This document shows, in pieces, positions 23,201-33,593 of a stretch of DNA of 64,000 nt; the first letter of the stretch is position 1; the number at the start of each line of letters is the position of its first letter. Both the position numbers and the translations under genes were made by a program. Origin of the DNA: Rusavskia elegans (taxonomy: Eukaryota; Ascomycota; Lecanoromycetes; Teloschistales; Teloschistaceae); NCBI GenBank assembly GCA_011316305.1, contig SAUG01000002.1, positions 620,001 to 684,000 on the forward strand, read 5' to 3'. Under the pieces are notes generated by a model. The model ran no database searches and was not told the DNA's origin. It saw nothing but the letters and a program-made list of their open reading frames with translations.

Positions 23201-23929
23201 TGAAACGGCGATGGGTCTTCTGGAGAACTGCATAGCGAGCAGATTTGATCTTGGTCGACGTTGGACATGGTATTGGATATTTGGGATGATATCATTGAAT
23301 GCTGTATATATGCATGGGTCTGTGGAGGTTCTGTACATACTGATCAAGCATCAAACATGATTATGAGAAGTGAATGAACATGATTCGGAGGTTATGATCT
23401 CAACCCAGAAAGTTGACCGTTTCACCCTGTCAATAGTATCCAACCCTTTTACCGTGGATTGATCCACTCTATGTAAAGCGACACGAGATGTTTAGTTCGG
23501 TCACAATGGTCCGAGATAGTCATGTAGAAAATCATGAGATTCAATGTCCAGTATCTTGAAACCCAAGGCACTACCGATAGATTCTATAAAAAGGCAATTG
23601 ACATTTTCTCGACAGGTCCTATATTCTAATACAAAACATCCATCGTCCATGTCAAATATTCTTCACCACAAAAACAAGTATTCCTACAAAGCTTCGCCGT
23701 TCCTTTGCTTCGAGGTGGTAGTCTCTCCTCGCAGAGTATCCATTCGCTCTGAAGAATGTGAACCCAAGTGTCCAAATGCCCGACTTTGCCGAACGAAAGG
23801 GATGTTACCTCCAAATGATCGTACAAGAATAGATCAAATTTTTAAAAAAAAAAGCAAAAGAAAAAAAACTCCAGGCTGTTCTTACATTTCCCCCGTAGCT
23901 CACTATCTATCTTCTCCCGTCTATTGACC
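23201..23929. other. Intergenic between convergent genes
   Basis: 730 bp between the stop codons of the FAM214-like gene and SRV2. It is AT-rich with an A-run near 23844-23853. Probably 3' UTRs; no gene seen. Confidence 0.55.
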
Positions 23930-25755
23930 TCATCCAGCATGTTCCACAATCTCACTAACCACCACCCCATCCCTAACCACGCTTTTGATCTGCTCCGGCA
24001 GCGCCCTCTCCACATAATCATCGTCCTCGCTCTGCCCGGGCAAGTTGATATTCACCCCCGTACATTTACTCGTGAACACCTCCGTCCCCAAACTTTCCCG
24101 TCCCAGATACAACGCCGCGCCATCCACCTGATCCAGCATAATCGTCGGTAGCGTGCCCAGAACCTGCATTTCGAATTTCGGCGATTTGATGACGTCGACG
24201 GACGAAACGAGACTGTCGATGACCAGGGACACTTGGGTGCAGTTGTCCAATGAGATTGCGTTGGCTTTGCCGACCACGCGGATAGTGGTCTTTGTACACC
24301 GGGAGATGAGGATGGAATGGCTGATTGAGGCTTTGATTTCCAGCATCCCTTCGGGAGGATTACCGTCGTAGTTTTCGATGAGCCATTTATTGCTCTCAAA
24401 CTCCTTTTTAGGCGGTTTCTTCGTTCGCATGCTTTCTGGCTTTTTCCCTGGGAGAGGAGATTTCCCTCGGGAGGACAGACTGTTTTGGCTGTCTGAGCGG
24501 GCGGGTGCTGACGGGACTGCACTGCCGGCGCGGAGAGAAGGGTTTTTGTGGGTTTGGGAGGATGGATCGACTTTGCGGAGTTTCGAGGTGACGGACTCGC
24601 CTCTGGAGATCTCGTCGAATACGGCGCCCATGTCGGCAGGGTTTTTAGAAGTGGAGACGCCGTTGGGAGGCATGGGAGGTGGTGGTGGGGCATTGTCGAA
24701 TTTGGGGAGAGGCGGCGGTGGAGGTGGACCGCCAGTGGAGGACTGTGGCGTGGGAGATCTGGCGGACGAAGGGCCGGCATTGACTTCCTCGGTGGCTTGT
24801 AGGGGATCAATACCGTTGGGGTTCCAAGTCAGGCCTGTCATATAGTGCTGTCTTACGTACGCAGCGAGGGATTTGAATATACGATAGAAAGTCTGCACCC
24901 ATTGAACGTGGGTCTGATCCCTGTTGACTGGTTAGGAATGGGGACGGGTGAAGGTAGGGGAACAGAGACTGACTTCTCCCTGTACTCTTGAATGACACGG
25001 TTACCCCAGAATTGGGCACTGCTCAACATCTCGGTGACCGTGTCTGCAGGTTTGCTCTCGTTGGCGACCCATATCAGAACATTGATGCCCTCCGAGACAG
25101 TCGAGAGATGCTTGAACAAGGGGGAGGCTCGGTTGGCTTCTCTGATATCATTGACAACGCCCATGGTCGCCTGGAGGTCTTTGAGCACTTCCATGTAGAC
25201 TGGGGATTGAATATCTGGTTTCTTTGCTTTCGTAGTCACGATGAGGAACTTCCTTTCTGCAGCAAAGGCTCGTAGGACGGCAGCCGACTGCACAATGGTT
25301 AACATCCTCGACAATCTTCCAGCTCAAGGGCACGACGCACCTGCTCGGCCACCAGTCCTCCGATTTCTTCGCTCATATTGACAAAGGTCTTGACGTCCCC
25401 ATTGATCAAGGCATCAAAATCATCGATGGCTGGAGGCAAGGGAGCCGCGGTCTGTTGTGAAGGAGAAGCAGCTCCTCCTCTGGCATCAGCGCCCGGCGCA
25501 GTGAGACCGGACTCGGGCAATGAAGCCATCCCGTTTGACGCAGCTGATGGGTCGCTCATTGTCGGCACCATGTCCTCCAAGCGGGAGGTGGCAGCTTCCA
25601 GCCTGATCAGGACGGTCAGCGGAAGGTTGATACGGGGTGGAGCGGACTGGAGAGCGTAGTGGTCGCAGCAGTTGCAGAGCAGCGAGGCGATCTTAGGGTA
25701 CGGAGCAGAAGGCATACCGCTTGATGAGGGTGGTAAGATTGTTCATGCTGGCCAT
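23930..25755 (-). CDS. SRV2: Adenylyl cyclase-associated protein (CAP/Srv2)
   Basis: Model: complement(join(23930..24920, 24974..25287, 25341..25602, 25718..25755)), 534 aa. CAP recycles ADP-actin from cofilin and, in fungi, links adenylyl cyclase to Ras. The N-terminal cyclase-binding helix is NLTTLIKRLEAATSRLEDM, assembled over intron 1. The helical folded domain follows (about residues 80-240, with EQFWGNRV-like SSAQFWGNRVIQEYR). Next are two polyproline tracts (PPPPPPLP and PPPPPMPP) for profilin or SH3 binding, and a C-terminal beta-helix CARP domain (WLIENYDGN to the end). Length is normal for the family. All four exon joins keep frame; the last (REK/DQTHVQW) uses a GTCAGT donor. Divergent from the MAK32-like gene (631 bp). 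Confidence 0.95.
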
Positions 25756-26386
25756 TGTGACAAAAGTTGCAATGTGCTGCAGGGGTCCGTTGGTGAAGGC
25801 GAAGGAGGGTGATTGCTTGGTGAATGCAGATGCAGTGGCCCTGGAGTGGATTGCAACTGATCAATCCACTGTACTCTTCACCCCTTCAAGAACGCTTGAC
25901 ATCAATGGCTGGCGATGGCGATGGACTGTGGTGGGAAGTGGTTCGGTAACTCTCAAGATGGAGTATGAATATATGTAATATAGCTACAGGTTGCGGTTGG
26001 ACGTAAATGAAATTCCCGAAGATCGACATTTATTATTTCTCTCCGTTCTCTACCGCAGTCTACGTACCTACACTATACATAGTATACTCATTGGCTAGGG
26101 TCAAGACATCCCACAAGGGACCAGCGACATATCATCTCCGCACAGTACGTATGTTACGAATCGAGCCTATGTATTCTGGCGACGTATTGCTTTCGCTTTC
26201 TATCACGACCTCCTGAGGTGTCCCGTAAGGCTTTCCTGACAGCCGAGCATCTCATGAATCAAGCTGTTTGATCAGAGCCACATGAGCGTCTGAGACATTG
26301 TTGTTGTCATCCTGTCCTGCATCAGACAGACAGAGAGACTCTTGTGTCAGGGAGAGTGTGGTACGCAGCCGTGGTCACGACCCACC
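25756..26386. promoter_or_regulatory. Divergent SRV2/MAK32-like promoter region
   Basis: 631 bp between two start codons pointing apart, so both promoters and 5' UTRs must lie here. No recognised motif stands out. Confidence 0.5.
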
Positions 26387-27508
26387 ATGGATTTCGTTAC
26401 GCTGGGCATGTTCATCATCGATGAAATACACTACCAACCTCCTCGAAAGCCCGACCTTGACGTTATGGGAGGCGCCGGGATGTATGCCGCACTGGGAGCC
26501 AGATTGTTTCGCCCTCCCCCCTCAGCCTCTGGCATAGGCTGGATCCTCCACCAGGGCCACGACTTCCCTCTCCATATCAAATCCACCATTGATACCTGGA
26601 AGACAACTTGTGAGTTCATCCAGACACCGGAGCGAGAAACAACTAGAGCTCGCAATACGTACGGATCCATCGGCTTTCGAGACTTCCACTACCTGAACCA
26701 CAAAATTCGCCTCGACGAAAACTCGCTGACTCTAACACAGCTCACCTCAAAGTCCTACCATCTCATATGCTCGGCACAGCGTTGCCGAGACATTATTGAC
26801 GGTATCCTGGCCAGGCGCAAGGCCGAAGTCAAAACAGAAACGGATACAAAGATAAGGCATCTCTTGACACAAGCTCCTGTGTTCGTCTGGGAACCCGTTC
26901 CCGCTTCTTGCAAGCCCTCGGAATTGGAAGAGTGCTTGAACACTTTACGCTTTGTGGATGTGTTCAGCCCCAATCTGGAGGAATTTGGTGGTTTGCTGGG
27001 CATTAGCATTGACCTTGACCAGCCGTCAGGTTGGCCGGAGCTTCGACAGCGATGCGAGGAGCTTATCGAACCTGCTCACTTACCACGCAGGGCCACTGCA
27101 GTGATTCGACTTGGCGAGAATGGCTGTTACGTCGCCCAGCCGGGCCGGCAATACTTCCGACTGCCCGCGTACTATGAGCCGGAAGTCTCCAGCACAGCCA
27201 TCGATAGCAGAGCAGGTGATAAGCGAGAACCTGCTGATCGATCCCAAAAGTCAATTGGCCGAGTTGTAGATCCTACGGGTGGTGGCAATGCTTTCCTCGG
27301 AGGCTTCGCAATTGGCTTGCAACATTCCGAACAAGCCAACATGCGAGAGGCTGCAGCCTACGGCACCGTTGCCGCGAGCTTCGCGATTGAGCAAGTTGGT
27401 GTGCCCACTTTGGGACTCTCCCCATCTGGAGGGGAAACGTGGAATGGTGTTAGTGTCGAGGGCCGCTTGAAGGAGTACAACATAAGACTTTTGGAGGTTG
27501 GAATTTGA
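26387..27508 (+). CDS. MAK32: MAK32-like PfkB-family protein
   Basis: Single exon, 373 aa. ATG 26387 is chosen because it has an ideal ACC-ATGG context and starts the domain; the open frame extends further upstream without resemblance. The fold is PfkB/ribokinase-like: an N-terminal GGAGMYAALGARL, a central FVWEPVPASC and VDVFSPNLEEF, and a C-terminal signature VVDPTGGGNAFLGGFA (residues 293-308). The usual catalytic Asp of PfkB signature 2 (DTxGAGD) is Asn here (residue 301). In yeast, Mak32 is required for stable L-A dsRNA virus particles; the substrate of filamentous-fungal homologues is not known to me. No introns. Identity as MAK32 type is from overall pattern. Confidence 0.85.
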   Translation: MDFVTLGMFIIDEIHYQPPRKPDLDVMGGAGMYAALGARLFRPPPSASGIGWILHQGHDFPLHIKSTIDTWKTTCEFIQTPERETTRARNTYGSIGFRDFHYLNHKIRLDENSLTLTQLTSKSYHLICSAQRCRDIIDGILARRKAEVKTETDTKIRHLLTQAPVFVWEPVPASCKPSELEECLNTLRFVDVFSPNLEEFGGLLGISIDLDQPSGWPELRQRCEELIEPAHLPRRATAVIRLGENGCYVAQPGRQYFRLPAYYEPEVSSTAIDSRAGDKREPADRSQKSIGRVVDPTGGGNAFLGGFAIGLQHSEQANMREAAAYGTVAASFAIEQVGVPTLGLSPSGGETWNGVSVEGRLKEYNIRLLEVGI

Positions 27509-28599
27509 GCTTGATGTATCGCATGTGCATTGGACATCTTAGTCGTCTTATAATACCTAGGAATTTCATTTAGCAGGACCATGGAATCTGGGGGTGTTTT
27601 GCTGCAAATAGACGCCTTATGAAGGGCCACATTCTCCTTTTGTATTTGCTGGCAGGATTAGTAAGTGTGACTGAGACCTGCAAGCTTTCAGCAATGGCGA
27701 GAAGCGACGAGACCTCAACAACACGTGGTAAAGGTAAGAACAGAAGCTCTCCATCAAGGAACAGGAAAGCCGGGGAACCAAAGTACGGCAACCGAGATGA
27801 TGGCACAATAACTCGTAAAGTGAATTGGTATGACATTGTGCTACAAACGCGGTTGCCTTGTCCCTCCATAACGCCATTCATGCAAGGCCGGCGACAATTC
27901 ATGACTGCTGCTGCTCTTTTGCTGCCTTTTCATGTTCAATGATTTGCCTACTCCAACTGGGAAGGGAAGTCAGTATCTCCGCTATGGTGGATGAAGGCAC
28001 ATTGCTCACTATCGACTTGGGAAGAAACGGCCTGGCTCTGGAAATCTTGTCCTGTATTCCCGGTCTGCACTTATGCTCCAGACCATTGCGGTGATGCCGA
28101 AGATGACGACTCCCATAACTGCGGTGTTCGCCTTCCAATTGGCTGGCTGTGCATACCATCCTCCGGCTGGTGACCAGACATGCTTGGGGTATCTGATTGA
28201 AGGTCAGCGGTCTTCAAGGCATGGTCCCATTCCCATCCTCGACGTACGGAATCTTTCCCCCGCTGGCTTGCTCAATTGCGGCGCCCTTTGACTGGACCGT
28301 CTTGATCGAATGGTCGGGCTCGGTCATACTGGGGTGTCATCCATTTGTCAATGATTTCTATGGAGATGCTCAGGGTCGAGAGGGTCTGCGGTTGACTTGA
28401 GCTGCGTGGTAGCGGCTTGGCAGGCCATTCAGATCCCTGCAACCTCACGACACGGACTTTTTAATGCTTGGGAATCTTGGTTACGGAGTATTGACTTCGC
28501 TCGCTTGGACAAAACACAAGGGCACCTTCTCACAACGAGCGCAAACGGAAGCAGGGGAGATCTGATGTTGAGAAGCTCGTGCGCCGATTCCTGCTGCCT
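27509..28599. other. Intergenic with weak ORFs
   Basis: 1.1 kb between two plus-strand genes. Several 60-110-codon frames exist on both strands. Only 27619-27942 has any positive feature (a signal-peptide-like start) and it is listed separately. The region must include the MRPL3 promoter. Confidence 0.45.
27619..27942 (+). CDS. Possible small secreted protein (weak)
   Basis: 107 codons from an ATG. The first 20 residues (MKGHILLLYLLAGLVSVTET) look like a signal peptide; the rest is basic and low-complexity with few cysteines. No homologue is recognised, and equally long frames overlap it on the other strand. It could be noise. Confidence 0.15.
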   Translation: MKGHILLLYLLAGLVSVTETCKLSAMARSDETSTTRGKGKNRSSPSRNRKAGEPKYGNRDDGTITRKVNWYDIVLQTRLPCPSITPFMQGRRQFMTAAALLLPFHVQ

Positions 28600-29910
28600 A
28601 TGAAAGCTCTCCGCCTCCTAAGATGGAGCGGCTCAGTCCTCTCGCCTCGAACAAGACCATGCCTTTTCCACCTTCTCCAACAGCCCCTTTCGAACCGCCG
28701 CTTTCTGTCCGCCGCAGCTTCTCCCCTCCAGCAAGCGATTCAATACCAAGGTCAAGATCAAGACCCAGGAGATGACCTCTGGGGTTCATCCCAAGGCCAT
28801 AAAGATGACGACCTCATCATCCCTGAAGATATGCCCCAATCCCTCCAAAAAGAAGCACGGCTTCGAGTCCTACCATCTCCACCAATGTCAGCAGCCAAAA
28901 GCTCCGCAAAACTTGCTGCACTTCACGCTCGATTGTCCTTTTCACCTCGGCTCCCAATCGAAACCCTCGCTCGCTGTCTCGTCGACGCAACCGCAGACCC
29001 AAACCCCAACTTCAACAATACCTCCCTCGCTATACTCGGCCGTGACCTCTACGGCTACTACACTTCCGAAGCAATACTCTGCCGCTATCCTCGTCTCCCC
29101 ACGGCCGTTGTCTTCGCCGCAATGGCCGCCTACGTCGGCCCCAAGACCCTCACTCAGATTACCAAAGAATGGGGTGTCGAGGTCGTCGCTGAGCCCGGCG
29201 GCGAAGTTGATCCAGCATATTTGCAGTGTAGACGAGAAGACTCAATGCTCATTAGGAAACACTCACCAAACTCCGACACCGACCCAACCTCTGCTGTCGA
29301 AAAGGGGCAACCGACCATTGCAGGCGCCAACCGCCCAAACGCCGATCAAAAGACCTGGAGAAGAGGTGTGAGCAGTATGACGGTCTACGATGACGAGTTT
29401 GGCGAGTTGGTCAAGGGCAGCGCCCGAGGTGCAAAGAGCAAGGAGGCCACTACAACCGTCGAAGATGCCTGCGCACGTTTCGTCCAAGCCGTCATGGGCG
29501 CCGTCTACCTCCACCGCGGCAAGAACGCCGCGAAGTTGTTCTTCAAAGAGCACATCCTCTCGCGGCACTTGAATGTCGGTAAAATGTTCGAATTCAAGCA
29601 ACCTACCCGCGACTTGAGTAAATTGTGCGCCAGAGAAGGGTTCGAGAGCCCCGTGGCCCGCATCTTGAGCGAGACGGGCAGGTTGAGTCGTCATCCGGTG
29701 TTCATAGTGGGTGTGTTCGCCGGGAGGGAGAAGTTGGGTGAGGGCGCCGGATCGAGCCTGAATGAGGCGAGGATAAGAGCTGCGGTGGGGGCACTGAAGG
29801 GATGGTATCTGTACAGCCCGCTGGAAGTGAGGGTGCCGAGTGACGTGGAAGGTGCAAACGCGAGACCGTGGAAGCCGGTCCTGGTTGATATTGGAGAGAT
29901 CATTGTATGA
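28600..29910 (+). CDS. MRPL3: Mitochondrial ribosomal protein mL44 (MRPL3)
   Basis: Single exon, 436 aa. First ATG at 28600; a mitochondrial presequence follows (MKALRLLRWSG, rich in Arg and Ser). The protein has an inactive RNase III-like domain (about residues 110-310: LSFSPRLPIETLARCLVDAT, FVQAVMGAVYLHRG) and a C-terminal double-stranded-RNA-binding domain (ESPVARILSETGR to LNEARIRAAVGALKGWYL). This is the mL44/MRPL3 arrangement of the large mitoribosomal subunit. The classic RNase III acidic signature is absent, as expected for the ribosomal paralogue. Convergent with STU1. Confidence 0.93.
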   Translation: MKALRLLRWSGSVLSPRTRPCLFHLLQQPLSNRRFLSAAASPLQQAIQYQGQDQDPGDDLWGSSQGHKDDDLIIPEDMPQSLQKEARLRVLPSPPMSAAKSSAKLAALHARLSFSPRLPIETLARCLVDATADPNPNFNNTSLAILGRDLYGYYTSEAILCRYPRLPTAVVFAAMAAYVGPKTLTQITKEWGVEVVAEPGGEVDPAYLQCRREDSMLIRKHSPNSDTDPTSAVEKGQPTIAGANRPNADQKTWRRGVSSMTVYDDEFGELVKGSARGAKSKEATTTVEDACARFVQAVMGAVYLHRGKNAAKLFFKEHILSRHLNVGKMFEFKQPTRDLSKLCAREGFESPVARILSETGRLSRHPVFIVGVFAGREKLGEGAGSSLNEARIRAAVGALKGWYLYSPLEVRVPSDVEGANARPWKPVLVDIGEIIV

Positions 29911-30422
29911 GAGAGATTGCCGAGACGTGGCATTTTCTTCTGCTTCGCCATTTGCACATATGTTTGTTTCCAGCGATCTGCTCAGCCTGGTTGGAAGGAT
30001 ATGCATTGGGCGGCGCTTAGCTTGTACTTTACATCCCTATAGTCCACCCAATCCACTCTTATGGAACGTACGCAGCAGCTGTACAGTGATGGCCATGCAA
30101 TCGCTGTAACGGAATCATACATCGATGTGCCGATTGCTGTACACCCTCATTGCGATTGACTTTGCACAACACAAGGCATGGAAAAACAGGTGGTGACTTT
30201 TAACATTTTCATTTGACTATGAAACTCGTTGCTATCATGACTATCGTTAGAGACAGGCCTATTCATCTACCGTAACACTCGCTGCACGGGTCCTTTGCCC
30301 CACGTGCTTGCCCATCCCATCATTGTAATATACAAAGGAAAAGAAAAGCGTTTACAGCTACACCCCAAGTGCCTACCCACGCCACCCATATGAAAGTACA
30401 AAAGAAAGAGAAAAAGAAAGCG
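29911..30422. other. Intergenic between convergent genes
   Basis: About 510 bp between the stop codons of MRPL3 and STU1, with an AAAGAAAAAG-type purine-rich end near 30400. Only 3' flanks are seen. Confidence 0.55.
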
Positions 30423-33144
30423 CTACGAGGCCTTGTTGCCGTAGGTGTGATTGATCAGATCCTCATCCACACGGAAGGCCTCCAACGCTCGTTGCTTCGT
30501 GATGTAGTAGGTGAGGAGGCGTGCTCGGTCATTTGATACCTCGGATGTCAGACGCCAGAAGTCCTCGTCATTTGCGAGGAACGAGGCGTAGGCCATCGAG
30601 AACTCGACTGCGCGTTGGCGTAGTTCCGTGTACGGTGACCCCATCGATCGAATGGACAACTTGCCAAGGCGGCTTGCCTGTTCCTCAGGACGGCAAAGGC
30701 GCTCCGGGTCAGAGGCCTTCATCAACTCGGTGAGAGCGAGAAGTCCTAGATGCTCCGGTTGGCGGTGTTGTAGCTCGGTATATGACTCCAGGTAGTCGAG
30801 GACGCTGTCGATGGAGTCTTCAAGGTTGCCGGCGTCGCATGCTTGGACGACGGTCTTGACCGTATCCTCCAGAGCGAAGCGCATGTGCGTGGTGTCGGCT
30901 TGTCTCCTTGAGGCTGAGAGCAGTGCACAGAGGGTTCGTGGGTAATAGAAGGAGAAGAGATCGTGGTGATGGTGTAGCATGACTCGCAGTGTGAGGAGGA
31001 CTTGAGTATTGTGATCGCTGCCGCATGGGCGAACGATGATGAGTTCGTTTCTCCAGGAATCGATGAGATCGAAAAGTGCGAAAAGGAGCTCGTCGAACAG
31101 TACAGGATCGTCGCCTAGGAGTGGCCAGTTGCCTCGGATCAACCACTGGATCTTTCGAAAGGTAATGAGGCGCCAGCTGCCGCTCTTGATGGCTTTGACA
31201 TGATTGAGCATCTCGTGGCGGAAAGGGTAGACCGAAGATAGACGTGGATGAGGCTCTTCTTCCGGGCTGCTCAATGACAATTGGTAGCGCTCGACTTTCA
31301 TCCACTTCTCCCGGGATGCAGCCTCGCCATGCTTAGGCTGGCGCTTGGTGGGTTCATTGACGGAGAGCTCCTCAAGCGCTTTCCTAGCAAGACCCTCTTT
31401 GCGGGAGCAAGGAACATTCCCTGGCCGATGGAACGATGTGGCTGTTAGGGTCTCAGATGCCTTACGGATCGAGTCCTCTGAAGTGGCAATCGGGGTCTCA
31501 GATACCTTGCGGATCGAGTCCTCTGAAGTGGCAGTCGGGGCCTCAGATGCCTTGCGGATCGATTTCTCTGATGATGCAGGCGACTTGGAACGCTCTCTGA
31601 GCATAGCCATGATTGGAGGAGACGCCATCTCTCGATGAGGAGACAACCCCAGTGTACCGCTCGAACCTGATGAGAGTGGTCGCTTGAAAGCCGTTTGAGG
31701 CGATTGCGATCGTTCTCTCAGCATGGTGAGTATAGGTGACTGGGAGCGTTCCTTCACCATGGTGAGAATGGGTGACTTCACAGACTCGGGTGTTGCGGCC
31801 TTGGACATATCGATGGCGCTCTTTGAGAATTTGGGTGGCGGCGTCTTCGGCACCTCGGTGGCACTCTTCGAGACCTCGATGGCGCTCTTGGAAAATTTGG
31901 GTGGCGGCGTCTTCGGTATCTCACTGGCGCTCTTCGACGCTTCGATGGCGCTCTTAGAGAACTCGGATGACTGCGTCTTCGTTGTCGCGGTGGGCTTCCG
32001 CATGAGACGAGACGGACGTACTGGCGCCGATGAGAGCGTGCGAGTGGCGGCAGCGAGTGGAGCCGGTCGTGAATTCGAAGGTACTGATGTTGAGACTTTG
32101 GGTTGCGTGACCGCTGTCTTGTCGCTTTTGATCGATGTTGCTGTTGAGGCTTTGGGTTGCGTGACCGCTGCATGGTCGCTTTTGATCGATGCTGATGATG
32201 ATCTTCGGGACCAAGGCTCTGGAGCCGATGTCTTCTCGGCTTTTGCAGCTTGCCGTTTGGCTGCAATGGCATCCTTGATGCTTTGCTTCGGCTTGGGAGC
32301 AACAGACTTGGCAGCAGCGGCGGTTGCGGCTTTGGCTGGCGCAGGGGCAGTTGCAGTCTCTGCGCTCTCACTGATGAGGACTTTGCGATGAGAATCGCTC
32401 AAGGCAGACAAGATGGCTTCGGATCTTTCGGGCCACAGGCGGATGAATGCCCAGTAGGTTGGTCGCATGGACTGACGGACGTCTGGGTTGCTATCGGCAA
32501 GGCCTTTCTTGAGACACTTCTCGAACACCGCGAGGCCATCGCCTTTCTCGAAGACATGCTTATGCTCTCTATGCTTACCGATGAGGGTCTTGAGCCATCC
32601 AGTGGCAAACTTTCGGGGCTGAACGTTCTTGTCCTCGCAAGCAGACAAAATGAGCTTCATGAGATGAATATTGTAGGAAATATTGGCAATGAGAATGGTA
32701 GTAGTCTCATTAGCCTTGTCTGCGCCAATCTTCTTTGTGCTGGCACACAATTTCATGAGATGAGGAAGAACAAACTCAGCAACGTTGTCGATGTTGGAAA
32801 TCTTGGCCTTGGCCATTTCCTGGATGAGGTCACATCCATTCTTGGAGACGGTTGTTCTCTGCGAAGACATTAGCAACCATGGCAATCGAATACACGTGGC
32901 AATGACTTACAAGAGAGTTGATGACTTTGATGATGCCTTCAAGCAAAGCCTTGATGCCGATTGCGTACGCATCCGAGAACTCGGTCGGTGCGTTGCCGGC
33001 AGTAATGCGGCGAAGCTTCGAAATGGCTTGATCGCGTAATTTGAAATTGTCTTCCGACTCTTTGTCTTGGAAGCAAGGATGCATCGCGATGAATGCATCC
33101 TCCAAGTCATGGCGCGAGGCCATGTACAATGGTGATGTTGCCAT
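30423..33144 (-). CDS. STU1: CLASP microtubule-binding protein Stu1
   Basis: Model: complement(join(30423..32858, 32911..33144)), 889 aa. CLASP proteins stabilise spindle microtubules. The N-terminal TOG-type HEAT domain spans about residues 1-240; intron 1 (52 nt) joins KVINSL to RTTVSKNGCDL, a conserved point. A Ser/Lys-rich middle (about 290-550) carries three kinds of internal repeat: KFSKSAIEVSKSATEVPKTP (three copies), SPILTMLRERSQSP (about three) and SEDSIRKASET (three to four). One repeat contains SEIP (residues 390-393), an SxIP-type EB1-binding motif. A C-terminal helical CLASP domain follows (about 640-880). Start 33144 (MATSPLY) is the first ATG in the conserved region; 33123 is an alternative. 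The long antisense frames here are repeat artefacts. Confidence 0.92.
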
Positions 33145-33593
33145 GGCAGTGACAGCCGATGGCTTGAGCAACAGAAGTGATGTGGATTGCAATCGATAGC
33201 ACGGTGGCACAGCAAGTGGATCAATGGAAGAGCAGATGGTATGGAAGTGACGATGGTGAGAAAAGACGAAGATTTGGGGGGAAAAGAATTGTTTATGTAG
33301 ACGCTGACTCCCACTACTCGGTCCCAAAGTGGCTTAGTTCAGCCATGCTCAAACTCGCGCATCGGCCCGCTGCATGAGGCGTGCAGAAAATCAAAACACC
33401 TACCACTAGCTTCGGTGAATCCTACTCTTCCTGTATCCTGCTCAATTGTTGTAAATCAATGGATTTTTGCTATTGGCTGATTTTTGGGATAATATTGCAC
33501 ACCGATATATAGGTGAGTAGCCACTAGCGTGTTGGAGTTCATCCCAATTCAAAAGTAGAGTAGTAGAATGCCTATATCACATGGCGCAATCCT
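33145..33593. other. Intergenic, STU1 promoter
   Basis: 450 bp between the STU1 start and the stop of the next minus-strand gene. Nothing else recognised. Confidence 0.55.

Noticed and set aside
29263..30006. 247-codon minus-strand ORF over MRPL3
   Set aside because: Antisense of a well-conserved mitochondrial ribosomal gene; begins in its 3' flank and has no domain.
31723..32391. 222-codon plus-strand ORF over STU1
   Set aside because: It is the antisense of the Stu1 repeat region. Its repetitive protein simply mirrors the repeats, and the minus frame has clear CLASP domains.
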